Shown here piece after piece: positions 56,413 to 64,000 of a stretch of DNA of 64,000 bases. Below the pieces are notes generated by a model. It ran no database searches, had not been told where the DNA came from, and worked only from the letters and a program-made list of their open reading frames with translations. The stretch is from Kordiimonas aquimaris (GTDB taxonomy: Bacteria; Pseudomonadota; Alphaproteobacteria; Sphingomonadales; Kordiimonadaceae). Where the stretch lies: the NCBI RefSeq assembly GCF_025574485.1, contig NZ_JAOBPO010000004.1, forward strand, positions 294,355-358,354, read 5' to 3'. How positions within the stretch are numbered: position 1 is the stretch's first letter; every line of letters begins with the position of its first letter. The position numbers and the translations under genes are program-made.

Positions 56413-57051
56413 ATGAAATTGGAAACGGTCGCAGAGCATGTAGGCGCACTCCCGTACATGCGTTTGACGCAAGCACAAAAGCTCAAGAAGATAATCACAA
56501 AGTATGATTGCAAGAACCTGCTTGAATTGGGATTTTATCACGGCGTATCTACCATGTATATGGCAGCGACCCTTGATGAACTAGGCGGTAACCGCTCTAT
56601 AACAACCATCGATAAAATTATAGCAAAAGAAAACAACCCTAACATCAATCAACTTGCCGAGGAGCTGGGCCTAAGCAGTCGTATTGAAGCTATTTTCGAA
56701 GAACGCACATACTTGTGGCGATTGATGAAGTTTATAGAAGAAGGGCGCAAGTTTGATTTCTGTTACCTTGATGGCGGACACAATTGGGGTGACACAGGGT
56801 TTGCATTCTTTTTGGTCGATAAACTGTTGGTTGATGGTGGACTTATACTCTTTGATGATTTCACGTGGACGGCTGAAGGTAAAGACTGGGCCAGCGCATG
56901 GCCCGAGGAAGAAAAGCGAACAAGCCCTGTCGAGCGGACTTGGGAGTTACTGGTTGGCCAGCATTCCAGTTACAAGAGGCTTTGGGTTAAAGATGCTTGG
57001 GCTTTAGCACGAAAAAAACGTAAGACACCACTATTGCCCATACGTTATTAG
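56413..57051 (+). CDS. Class I SAM-dependent methyltransferase (Methyltransf_24 type)
   Basis: A 212-residue protein: motif I LLELGFYHGVSTMYMA, ITTIDKI after strand 2, FCYLDGGHNWGDT (motif IV), and GGLILFDDFTWT. This matches the group related to O-methyltransferases and CmcI-like proteins, often acting on cell-surface sugars or natural products. The ATG has only a weak SD. No clear operon partner. Confidence 0.8.
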   Translation: MKLETVAEHVGALPYMRLTQAQKLKKIITKYDCKNLLELGFYHGVSTMYMAATLDELGGNRSITTIDKIIAKENNPNINQLAEELGLSSRIEAIFEERTYLWRLMKFIEEGRKFDFCYLDGGHNWGDTGFAFFLVDKLLVDGGLILFDDFTWTAEGKDWASAWPEEEKRTSPVERTWELLVGQHSSYKRLWVKDAWALARKKRKTPLLPIRY

Positions 57052-57359
57052 CCTACAATAACTACAAGTAGTTTTCAGGTTTGTTTCATTGCAGGCATCA
57101 CATTGCTGGCGTGAGCGTATGGGTTTTTCTGTGCAGCATGTATGTTCAGGCATCCCTCTCATTTTGTGATAAGTAAATATGAATAAATCCTTAATTAATT
57201 AACCTTAACTATTTGATGTATAACAATTTATATCAAAATAATTGAGCTTACTATCTTAATTCAAAATTAAACCTTTTTAATCATTGTTGTCTTCAACTCT
57301 GATTATGAAAGTGTTCAATCAATTTTAAGTTGAACATTGACACACAAAGGTAGTTGCGA
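57052..57359 (+). promoter_or_regulatory. AT-rich regulatory region of the porin/receptor trio
   Basis: These 308 bases hold no gene. The last two thirds are very AT-rich with TTAATTAATTAA near 57190. A 7-bp inverted repeat (TGTTCAA at 57312-57318, TTGAACA at 57330-57336, 11-base spacer) lies 24 bases before the porin ATG, placed to act as an operator or 5' UTR hairpin for the downstream trio. Confidence 0.5.
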
Positions 57360-58673
57360 ATGAAATTGATCAACAACAATAAGAAAACTTATCGTCCATT
57401 AATTACAAGCTTGATGATGACCAGCGCTCTTATTAGTGCGCCAGCTATTGCGCAGTCAGCGGATGAAGACAGTAAGGTTGCAGAGCTTTCCAACAGGCTT
57501 GATCAAGCGATGGCGCTTATTCAGCAATTGTCGAGCGAGATAAAGCTGTTGAAATCGGCAAAAGCTGAAAACAGTAACTCCGATGACTTGGAAACTGTAC
57601 AGGTTGTTCAGCGTCAAATGAGTGAAGTTACTGAGCGGCTTGACGAAATTGAAGGCGTTGTGGTGGACGTGGAAGACCGCATTGGATCGCGTGCAGTTGC
57701 CAATGTCTTTGATGCAGAACGTTTGGATATTGGTGGGTTTTTGTTATCAACACTCACGCATGTGAACGGTGAAGATGGCAGCACCACAAGTTTTAATCGT
57801 CAAGTATTCGAACTTTTAATCAACGGAAAACTTTCCGATGATTTCACCTTCTTTGTTGCACAGGCTTTCACACGCGAAGCATCACCTATATTTACTGATC
57901 CGGCCGGGCGACGGAGCCCTGATTTCAATTTGGGGACCGGTTCACCGACACCGATTGCTTGGGCAAATTATCGCCTAAACGATGCATTTAATGTGCGTGT
58001 AGGTAAATGGGTTGCTCCCCACGGTATTATTAATATTGAACATTTCCCCGCTATTTTACTTGATACAGAGCAGCCTCAATTTTTAAGGCCTTTTGGTGGG
58101 CAAACTATTTTTGCCAACTTCCAAACGGGTGTGCAGGTTCATGGCCGACAGTTTCTTGGAGCAAGCGGCGAAAATGAGCTGAATTATGCCTTTTACGTTG
58201 GTAACTTTGGCGGCAACCAAGACAACTTCAACGTTGGTGGGCGGGTTGGTTATACATTTGGCCAATCAGGCGTTACTGTGGGGTTGAACGGCGCGTTTGG
58301 ACGCCGGGCCGAAGTGGGTGATTCCGAATATAGATTGTTTGGTGCAGACCTGTTGTATGATAAAGGCCCAATTCTTTGGAAAACTGAATTTTTCAAGACT
58401 GATGAAGACCTCGGTGAAGATCGTCTAGCATTTTATTCACAGCCTGCTTGGCGAATAAATGACAAATGGACAGCTTTCTACAGATACGATTATTTGGACG
58501 ACGGTACTATAAGAGGCGATCGGCGTGAGCACGCTTTCGGTCTTGCATTTAACCCAATTCCAAATGTCCGTATTCGAAGCACAGCTACTTTCCGTCATTT
58601 TGATAGTGGTATTGGCGGCTTTGGTGAAGCTGATGCGCAGCTGTATCAATTGTCTTCAACATACTCGTTTTAG
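57360..58673 (+). CDS. Outer-membrane porin with N-terminal coiled coil
   Basis: A protein of about 437 residues. Signal peptide (cut after AIA), then a coiled coil (about 38-105, heptads such as VAELSNRLDQAMALIQQL) and a beta-barrel with alternating strands ending in the outer-membrane C-terminal signal TYSF (terminal Phe). This is the trimeric OprO/OprP-like phosphate-type porin pattern. It precedes a phosphate-binding-like protein by nine bases and a chemoreceptor. The ATG at 57360 with AAAGG upstream is preferred over a TTG two codons earlier. Confidence 0.85.
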   Translation: MKLINNNKKTYRPLITSLMMTSALISAPAIAQSADEDSKVAELSNRLDQAMALIQQLSSEIKLLKSAKAENSNSDDLETVQVVQRQMSEVTERLDEIEGVVVDVEDRIGSRAVANVFDAERLDIGGFLLSTLTHVNGEDGSTTSFNRQVFELLINGKLSDDFTFFVAQAFTREASPIFTDPAGRRSPDFNLGTGSPTPIAWANYRLNDAFNVRVGKWVAPHGIINIEHFPAILLDTEQPQFLRPFGGQTIFANFQTGVQVHGRQFLGASGENELNYAFYVGNFGGNQDNFNVGGRVGYTFGQSGVTVGLNGAFGRRAEVGDSEYRLFGADLLYDKGPILWKTEFFKTDEDLGEDRLAFYSQPAWRINDKWTAFYRYDYLDDGTIRGDRREHAFGLAFNPIPNVRIRSTATFRHFDSGIGGFGEADAQLYQLSSTYSF

Positions 58674-58682
58674 GAGGCTGGC

Positions 58683-59153
58683 ATGAATAAGAAAATAAAA
58701 CTCTTTAGTGCACTTATTGCCGGTTTTGGCTCCATGCTAACTGTATCGATACTCAGTGCGAGTGCGATCAATGCCGCTGATTATTATGTGGTTGTTAATA
58801 CGGAAAACAACTTTAATGCCGGTGAAGACGAGCTGAAAGCCATGTTGCGCCGTGTATATTTGAAGACAGCGAAAAATTGGCCGGGCGGCACGACAGCGAT
58901 TCCTTTTGCACGGAAAGCAAGCAACACCGCGCATACTGCGTTATTGGGCTCAATCCTGATGATGACTGACACCGAACACGGTGCTCATTGGGCACGTTTG
59001 AAGCAAACAACAGGTGATACACCGCCAAGGGCAGTGGGGTCTGACAGCATTCTTCTACGTCTAATTAAGCGTGAACCTGGTGCCGTTGGTATTATTGAGA
59101 GCAAAGGCACCGAGCCTGAAGGTGTGAAGGTATTGTTGAAGTTTTCTTCTTGA
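58683..59153 (+). CDS. Short periplasmic phosphate-binding-like (PBP-like) protein
   Basis: A 156-residue protein with a signal peptide (cut after INA). The mature part YYVVVNTENN...LKAMLRRVYLKTAKNWPGG, then FARKAS and PGAVGIIES, matches the short PstS-like PBP domain found without a transporter. It is about half the length of PstS, so it is one lobe or binds as a dimer. It lies nine bases after the porin gene and 39 before the chemoreceptor. It may present a ligand to that receptor. Confidence 0.8.
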   Translation: MNKKIKLFSALIAGFGSMLTVSILSASAINAADYYVVVNTENNFNAGEDELKAMLRRVYLKTAKNWPGGTTAIPFARKASNTAHTALLGSILMMTDTEHGAHWARLKQTTGDTPPRAVGSDSILLRLIKREPGAVGIIESKGTEPEGVKVLLKFSS

Positions 59154-59192
59154 TACTCGAACAAGGTTAAGCAGCATATATTGGGGGCGCAA

Positions 59193-60932
59193 ATGAAGAT
59201 ATCTGACCTATCAGTTCGAGTGAAACAGTATGCAATGCTGTTGTCACTTGTTGTTACTGTGTCGGTTGGAATGCTGTTTTTGCAGAACGCCACAAAAAGT
59301 GTTGCTGTAGCAATTGAAGACCAATCTGGTGCGCTAGAGCGACTGGCATACCTTCAGAATTTTTCAAAAACCTTCAGTAGTATGAGCTATTGGTACACTG
59401 ATCTTGCAAACTCTTTATCGGAAGAGTCGGAAATGCAGGCTGGTGCTAGCAGAGACGCGCTTTTGGTTTTGCTTGAGAAACCTCTCGCTCTCAGCGCTGA
59501 TGAGGTCAATGACTTTGAGGGCAAAATAAAAGAGATCAGTGAGCTTTCGTTATTTGCGCTGGAAGAGTATGCGATGGAAAATCGTGACCAGGGCGACACG
59601 CAAATGACGCAGGTGCGCGCATTGATCACAGCCATTGGCGCTGTTCTTGATCGGCGTATTGAACAAGCACGCGAACAGGCAAAAGATTCGGCAGATATCG
59701 TTGCCAATCAAGCTGGAAGTGCAAAACAGCTAGCATTAATGATTTTGCTGGTTTCACTCATTATTGGCGGCGCAATGATTTTTCTGACCGAGGTTGTTGT
59801 GATGAGACCTCTTAACTTTATTACTGATGCTATTAATCGTTTGGCTCAAGGCGATGTGAATGCTCATATTCCCTACAGTGGACGGGGTGACGAGGTTGGT
59901 AAAATGGCGTCCGGCTTGCTTGTTTTTAAGCAGAATGCTGTGGAGCGTGAAAAGCTGGAAACCGAGGCCCACCACGCTGAAGAGCTTAAGAAAGAAGAAG
60001 AGGCCGCGGCACGTGAGCGTGAAGAACAACGTGCCAGAGTAGAACGTGAGCGAGAACAAGCTGATATTCAAGCAAAGGAAGCACGCGCTGAAAAGTTGCA
60101 CGCGCTAGTTTCAGCATTTGGACAGCAAATGGCAGAAACAATGGCGAAGATCAGTGATGCATCTATGACAATGAATGAGCAATCGCGTTTCATGCTATCA
60201 ACTGCAGATGAGGCGTCTCAGCAATCTTCCATTGTTGCCATGACAGCTGAGGAAACCAACTCCAGTGTTGATGCCGTGGCGGAGGCTGCCGAGCATTTAT
60301 CTGCCTCTGCGCTGGATGTACGTGAAAAAATTATGGAAAGCAGAACCATCTCTGATGAAGCGGTTAACAAGTCTGAGCGCGGCACGGAGCACGTTAACTT
60401 ACTCGCAAAGTCTACTGAAGATATTGCCAACATTGTGCAGCTAATTACCGATATTTCAAATCAAACAAACCTGCTTGCCTTAAACGCAACAATAGAAGCG
60501 GCCAGAGCTGGCGAAGCGGGGCGTGGATTTGCTGTCGTTGCTTCTGAGGTCAAGAATTTGGCCAGTCAAACTTCTAGTGCCACAGATGAAATTGCTGAAC
60601 GTATTGCGACCATGCGGTCCACAACACAGGAAACAGTATCTTCAATGCATGACGTTGCTGGTGTTATCAAGAAGGTTGGCGAGTTATCTGAAGTGATTGG
60701 CATAACCGTTGATGAGCAGGCAGAGCAAACCAATCGGATGTCTGAGAATGTGCGCGAGGTAGCGCGCGGCACACATTTGGTAACCGAGAATATCGCAGAT
60801 GTCAGTCAGGGCAGTAGTCAGACGCAAGGGGCCGCCGGCAAGGTCCTGGAGGTAACAAGCGATCTAGGCGGTGTGTTGCAGCAGCTGAAAACCGATGTTG
60901 AAGGTTTCCTTGCTGACGTACAAACGGTTTAA
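59193..60932 (+). CDS. Methyl-accepting chemotaxis protein
   Basis: A protein of about 579 residues: TM1 (about 12-32), periplasmic helical domain (about 33-185), TM2 (188-212), HAMP ([22 protein letters not shown]), a long charged coiled coil (about 255-300) and the signalling hairpin with tip [17 protein letters not shown]. The ATG at 59193 has GGGGGCGC upstream; the TTG at 59181 is rejected. Co-orientation with the porin and binding-protein genes suggests it senses the solute these handle. No pentapeptide at the C-terminus. Confidence 0.93.
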   Translation: MKISDLSVRVKQYAMLLSLVVTVSVGMLFLQNATKSVAVAIEDQSGALERLAYLQNFSKTFSSMSYWYTDLANSLSEESEMQAGASRDALLVLLEKPLALSADEVNDFEGKIKEISELSLFALEEYAMENRDQGDTQMTQVRALITAIGAVLDRRIEQAREQAKDSADIVANQAGSAKQLALMILLVSLIIGGAMIFLTEVVVMRPLNFITDAINRLAQGDVNAHIPYSGRGDEVGKMASGLLVFKQNAVEREKLETEAHHAEELKKEEEAAAREREEQRARVEREREQADIQAKEARAEKLHALVSAFGQQMAETMAKISDASMTMNEQSRFMLSTADEASQQSSIVAMTAEETNSSVDAVAEAAEHLSASALDVREKIMESRTISDEAVNKSERGTEHVNLLAKSTEDIANIVQLITDISNQTNLLALNATIEAARAGEAGRGFAVVASEVKNLASQTSSATDEIAERIATMRSTTQETVSSMHDVAGVIKKVGELSEVIGITVDEQAEQTNRMSENVREVARGTHLVTENIADVSQGSSQTQGAAGKVLEVTSDLGGVLQQLKTDVEGFLADVQTV

Positions 60933-60955
60933 ATTGAAACGCTGTTCATATGATT

Positions 60956-61375
60956 TTACTGAATGGCAAGAATGTATATTACATTCACCGATAATAAAGC
61001 TGTTAGTAATGCACCAACTGTAAAGGCTGAGCGCCTTAAGGGTACATAGTTCGTTCCTATATGAACATAAACATGTACTATTCTACTGATTAAAAATATC
61101 CATGAAAAAATGTGAGTAGCGATAGTTATGCCATTGAGTGACCATAGCATCAGTATGACTACATAGAATAGAATAGGCACTTCAAATTGGTTGCGAATAC
61201 AATTGTTTACTTGGATTACGTCTGTGGGCCACGCATCATCATACAGCCCTCGTCGCTCTTGATCTACACGACCCTCTGCGCTAGCCGTTTTCTTCCTGTA
61301 GGCTAGTATAAAATAGAGGGCGATTGTCAGTACTACCTGTCCAATCATCGGCCAAAAAATAAGATGGTTTGCCAT
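60956..61375 (-). CDS. MAPEG family membrane protein
   Basis: A 139-residue protein with four transmembrane helices. The MAPEG signature NNCIRNQFEVPILFYV includes the Arg/Asn/Glu contacts used for glutathione in the eukaryotic enzymes. Bacterial members may be glutathione transferases or peroxidases, mostly untested. It ends 23 bases from the convergent chemoreceptor stop and lies 39 bases downstream of rlmB. Confidence 0.88.
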   Translation of the reverse strand: MANHLIFWPMIGQVVLTIALYFILAYRKKTASAEGRVDQERRGLYDDAWPTDVIQVNNCIRNQFEVPILFYVVILMLWSLNGITIATHIFSWIFLISRIVHVYVHIGTNYVPLRRSAFTVGALLTALLSVNVIYILAIQ

Positions 61376-61414
61376 GGTGCTTTTCCCTTTGTTACTTTTT
61401 AACTATGCGAATTT

Positions 61415-62284
61415 TCAATTTGATAATTGATACAACGCTATTGCTGCGGCATTTGACACATTCAAGCTCTCGACTTTTCCAGACATAGGTATTTTTGTAA
61501 TCAAATCGCAGTTTTTGCGTACGAGTGGGCGCAGGCCGCTGCCTTCTGACCCCATTACCACAACAACATTGTTGCCTATATCTGCGTCTTTGATGGCCAT
61601 GTCAGTATTCCCGTCCAAACCAATGTGCCAGTATCCCATAGATCGCAGGGTATCTAGAGCTTGGGAGAGATTCGCTGCTCGAACCCAGGGTACTGTTTCT
61701 AAGCCTCCGGCTGATGCGCGGGCCAAAACACCACTCTCTCCTGGGCTATTGCGATCTTGTGTTATGACTGCGCGAGCACCAAAAGCTGCAGCAGAGCGTA
61801 AACATGCCCCTACATTATGTGGGTCGGTCACTTGATCCAGCATAAGAATAATATTCTTCTCTTCTGAGATGGGAATCAAATCTTCGATCGCACATCCTGG
61901 CAAAGGTCTTGTTTCAAGAAAGATACCTTGATGGGGAGAATCTGAAGGAATGATGTGCTCAAATGCCTGAGTATCGTTAATCTCGTGCGTGGGGGTGTTA
62001 TGCACAGACTTTATGCCTGATAGATTTGTCAGCGCTTTCTTTGTTGCGAACAGGCGCAGGCATTCTCTTTCTGGGTTAGCGAGAGCCGCTTCAACCGAGT
62101 TGCGTCCATAAAGCAGGTAGCTATCTTTTCGTGCAAATTTAAATGCGTTTTCTCTCGGAGAAGTGTTGGTTGAGCTGGCTGTAGCCTCGTTTCTTCGTCG
62201 ATCAGAGGGTTGGTTATTTCCACGAGGTTTGTGGCTCGGTTTACCTTTGCTGGGATGGGCAGCATTTTTATGTTGGCGTTTCAT
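61415..62284 (-). CDS. rlmB: 23S rRNA (guanosine-2'-O)-methyltransferase RlmB (TrmH/SPOUT family)
   Basis: A protein of about 289 residues. A basic, low-complexity N-terminal extension (about 1-45) precedes the substrate-binding domain (YGRNSVEAAL) and the SPOUT knot: motif 1 DQVTDPHNVGACLRSA, motif 2 VVMGSEGSGLR, motif 3 IPMSGKVESLNVSNAAAI. It methylates G2251 in the peptidyl-transferase P loop; the 2'-O-methyltransferase role is secure, the exact nucleotide rests on family membership. The ATG at 62284 has AGGGAAC upstream. Confidence 0.93.
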   Translation of the reverse strand: MKRQHKNAAHPSKGKPSHKPRGNNQPSDRRRNEATASSTNTSPRENAFKFARKDSYLLYGRNSVEAALANPERECLRLFATKKALTNLSGIKSVHNTPTHEINDTQAFEHIIPSDSPHQGIFLETRPLPGCAIEDLIPISEEKNIILMLDQVTDPHNVGACLRSAAAFGARAVITQDRNSPGESGVLARASAGGLETVPWVRAANLSQALDTLRSMGYWHIGLDGNTDMAIKDADIGNNVVVVMGSEGSGLRPLVRKNCDLITKIPMSGKVESLNVSNAAAIALYQLSN

Positions 62285-62376
62285 TTTTTGGGTTCCCTGC
62301 GTATAAAGGCTGTGCCGCAATGTTTGCGTTAATTTAAAACACTTTTAAAAAAGTGCTTAGCTGGAAAAAGTTGGTG

Positions 62377-62405
62377 TTGACAAGGGATAAGATATGGGCA
62401 TATTG
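62377..62405 (+). promoter_or_regulatory. Candidate sigma-70 promoter of the tRNA-tuf unit
   Basis: A perfect -35 box TTGACA at 62377-62382 is followed after 16-17 bases by CATATT/ATATTG at 62399-62405. Transcription would start about 35 bases before tRNA-Tyr. Confidence 0.55.
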
Positions 62406-62445
62406 CGGCCTCACTGTCGCGCCCTTGCTTTCGGGTGTGTTCGAT

Positions 62446-62531
62446 GGAGGGGTGGCCGAGCGGTTAAAGGCACCAGACTGTAAATCTGGCCTCGTATGAG
62501 TACACAGGTTCGAATCCTGTCCCCTCCACCA
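62446..62531 (+). tRNA. tRNA-Tyr (GUA)
   Basis: The acceptor stem GGAGGGG (62446-62452) pairs with CCCCTCC (62521-62527); discriminator A and an encoded CCA follow. Anticodon loop CTGTAAA gives GTA at 62480-62482. A long variable arm (class II) is present, and the T arm is ACAGG-TTCGAAT-CCTGT. Confidence 0.97.
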
Positions 62532-62597
62532 TAGATCTTCCCCGATGTTGCGTACCGGGAAGGTTTCTTTGTGTTCGAGAGAGCGGCTTGATCTTAT

Positions 62598-62671
62598 GCG
62601 GGTGTAGCTCAATGGTAGAGCAGAAGCCTTCCAAGCTTACGACGAGGGTTCGATTCCCTTCACCCGCTCCA
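62598..62671 (+). tRNA. tRNA-Gly (UCC)
   Basis: The acceptor stem GCGGGTG (62598-62604) pairs with CACCCGC (62661-62667), followed by T and an encoded CCA. Anticodon loop CTTCCAA gives TCC at 62630-62632. The first pair of the anticodon stem appears to be a G-A mismatch. It is 66 bases after tRNA-Tyr and 137 before tuf. Confidence 0.97.
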
Positions 62672-62808
62672 ATCAGTCCCTCTCGGGCAAATGTCACGCA
62701 GATGTCCGTATTGGATAGCTGCCGGGTTAACTTAAATGTTCGCCCACGCGCGCTTCTCTTTTCGTGAGACAGCTAGCGGGGCGTATTGCTTGCAAGGAAA
62801 AACGGGCA

Positions 62809-63999
62809 ATGGCAAAAGAGAAGTTTGAACGTAATAAGCCGCACTGTAATGTTGGAACGATTGGTCACGTTGACCATGGTAAGACGACATTGACGGCAGC
62901 GATTACGAAAGTATTGGCGGAATCAAGCGGCGGTGAAGCTGTAGATTTTGCGAACATCGACAAAGCTCCAGAGGAGCGCGAGCGCGGTATCACTATTTCA
63001 ACGGCTCACGTTGAGTATGAAACAGCAGCACGTCACTATGCACACGTTGATTGCCCGGGTCACGCTGACTATGTGAAGAACATGATCACTGGTGCGGCAC
63101 AGATGGACGGTGGTATCCTTGTTGTGAACGCAGCAGATGGCCCAATGCCACAAACACGCGAGCACATCCTGCTTGCGCGTCAGGTTGGTGTGCCGGCACT
63201 TGTTGTTTTCATGAACAAAGTTGACCAGGTAGACGACGAAGAGCTTCTAGAGCTTGTTGAGATGGAAATTCGCGAGCTTCTAAGCGAGTATGATTTCCCT
63301 GGTGATGATATTCCAATCATTGCTGGTTCAGCACTTGCGGCTCTTGAAGGTCGTGACGCAAACATCGGCGCTGAGAAAATCCTTGAGCTGATGGCTGCTG
63401 TTGATGAGTACATCCCACAGCCGGACCGTGCTGTTGACGGTGCGTTCCTGATGCCTGTAGAGGACGTGTTCTCTATCTCTGGTCGTGGTACAGTGGCTAC
63501 TGGCCGTGTTGAGCGTGGTATCGTGAAAGTTGGCGAAGAGATTGAAATCGTTGGCATCAAGGAAACTGCGAAAACAACAGTAACTGGTGTTGAAATGTTC
63601 CGTAAGCTTCTCGATCAAGGTGAAGCAGGCGATAACATTGGCGCATTGCTACGTGGTGTTGGTCGTGAAGAGATTGAGCGTGGTCAGGTTCTGGCGCACA
63701 CTGGTTCAATCACACCGCACACGAAGTTCACTGCAGAGACATACATTCTGACAAAAGAAGAGGGTGGCCGTCACACGCCGTTCTTTGCGAATTACCGTCC
63801 ACAGTTCTACTTCCGTACAACTGATGTGACAGGTAATGTTGAGCTTCCTTCCGGTACAGAGATGGTTATGCCGGGTGATAACGTGAACCTGACAGTTCAG
63901 TTGATTGCACCGATTGCAATGGACGAAGGTCTGCGCTTCGCTATCCGTGAAGGCGGCCGTACCGTTGGTGCTGGCGTCGTCGCTAAAATTATCGAATAA
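62809..63999 (+). CDS. tuf: Elongation factor Tu
   Basis: A 396-residue GTPase delivering aminoacyl-tRNA to the ribosome. Visible: GHVDHGKT (G1, 19-26), RGITI (switch I Thr), DCPGHADY (G3), NKVD (G4), and domains 2-3 ending with the usual [11 protein letters not shown]. The ATG at 62809 is preceded by AAGGAAA; an in-frame start at 62764 has no family support. It follows tRNA-Tyr and tRNA-Gly, the arrangement of the tRNA-tufB operon in E. coli but without tRNA-Thr. Codon use looks more biased than in neighbouring genes, as expected for high expression. Confidence 0.99.
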   Translation: MAKEKFERNKPHCNVGTIGHVDHGKTTLTAAITKVLAESSGGEAVDFANIDKAPEERERGITISTAHVEYETAARHYAHVDCPGHADYVKNMITGAAQMDGGILVVNAADGPMPQTREHILLARQVGVPALVVFMNKVDQVDDEELLELVEMEIRELLSEYDFPGDDIPIIAGSALAALEGRDANIGAEKILELMAAVDEYIPQPDRAVDGAFLMPVEDVFSISGRGTVATGRVERGIVKVGEEIEIVGIKETAKTTVTGVEMFRKLLDQGEAGDNIGALLRGVGREEIERGQVLAHTGSITPHTKFTAETYILTKEEGGRHTPFFANYRPQFYFRTTDVTGNVELPSGTEMVMPGDNVNLTVQLIAPIAMDEGLRFAIREGGRTVGAGVVAKIIE

Positions 64000-64000
64000 T

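Noticed and set aside
62672..62808. tRNA-Thr between tRNA-Gly and tuf, as in the E. coli tufB operon
   Set aside because: No cloverleaf, T-arm GTTCGA box or encoded CCA is present in this stretch.
1..64000. CRISPR array or insertion sequence
   Set aside because: No regularly spaced short repeats, cas genes, transposase genes or terminal inverted repeats with target duplications were seen.

Overview
The window is about 64 kb of a Gram-negative, probably marine alphaproteobacterial chromosome. The evidence is the methionine synthase made as two polypeptides behind metF and an ArsR-methyltransferase regulator, the lipid-asymmetry lipoprotein MlaA, an Atm1-type exporter, and a tRNA-Tyr/tRNA-Gly/tuf block. 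Base composition looks moderate to me (below 50% GC by eye). A Kordiimonadales-like organism is a guess from gene content only. No transposase, integrase, phage gene or CRISPR array was seen.

Layout. 1-8.3 kb: a secreted amidohydrolase (cut by the window edge), an NSS-type sodium symporter, an epoxide hydrolase, a solitary periplasmic binding protein, a LysE exporter, a GST/GFA pair and the translation factor EttA. 8.4-12.2 kb: an MBOAT plus SGNH-like O-acetylation pair and mlaA, bounded by strong terminators. 12.3-17.9 kb: a methionine-cycle operon (ArsR-MT regulator, metF, metH in two parts) behind a perfect 22-bp palindrome. 18-31 kb, minus strand: serine hydrolases, an RND permease/adaptor pair, an S9 peptidase and two tandem YjiH-type transporters. 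31-35.8 kb: a four-gene overlapping operon (secreted protein, metallo-beta-lactamase-fold lipoprotein, two DUF6090-like proteins).

35.9-43.3 kb: an Atm1-like ABC exporter, then a phosphonate-biosynthesis locus (PEP mutase and phosphonopyruvate decarboxylase, divergent from a PLP aminotransferase) and a TPR/ATP-grasp protein. 43.4-48 kb: a chemoreceptor, a hydrolase, a small protein and a MarR/amidohydrolase divergent pair. 48.2-52.3 kb looks accessory: a membrane-bound LytTR regulator, a Tat-exported epimerase, a nuclease-fold lipoprotein between two 38-bp direct repeats, and an apparently structured RNA of about 190 nt ending in a terminator. 52.35-54.7 kb: an unannotated 44-aa basic protein leading a GntR(YtrA)-ABC operon. 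54.7-62.3 kb: a HExxH protein, cupin, methyltransferase, a porin/phosphate-binding-like/chemoreceptor trio, MAPEG protein and RlmB. 62.4-64 kb: two tRNAs and tuf.

Most pathways here are recognisable housekeeping or marine-heterotroph functions. The best candidates for something new are the leader RNA plus 44-aa ORF at 52.0-52.5 kb, the repeat-bounded lipoprotein nuclease unit, the DUF6090/MBL operon, the phosphonate locus with its atypical aminotransferase and ATP-grasp neighbour, and the porin-binding protein-chemoreceptor trio.
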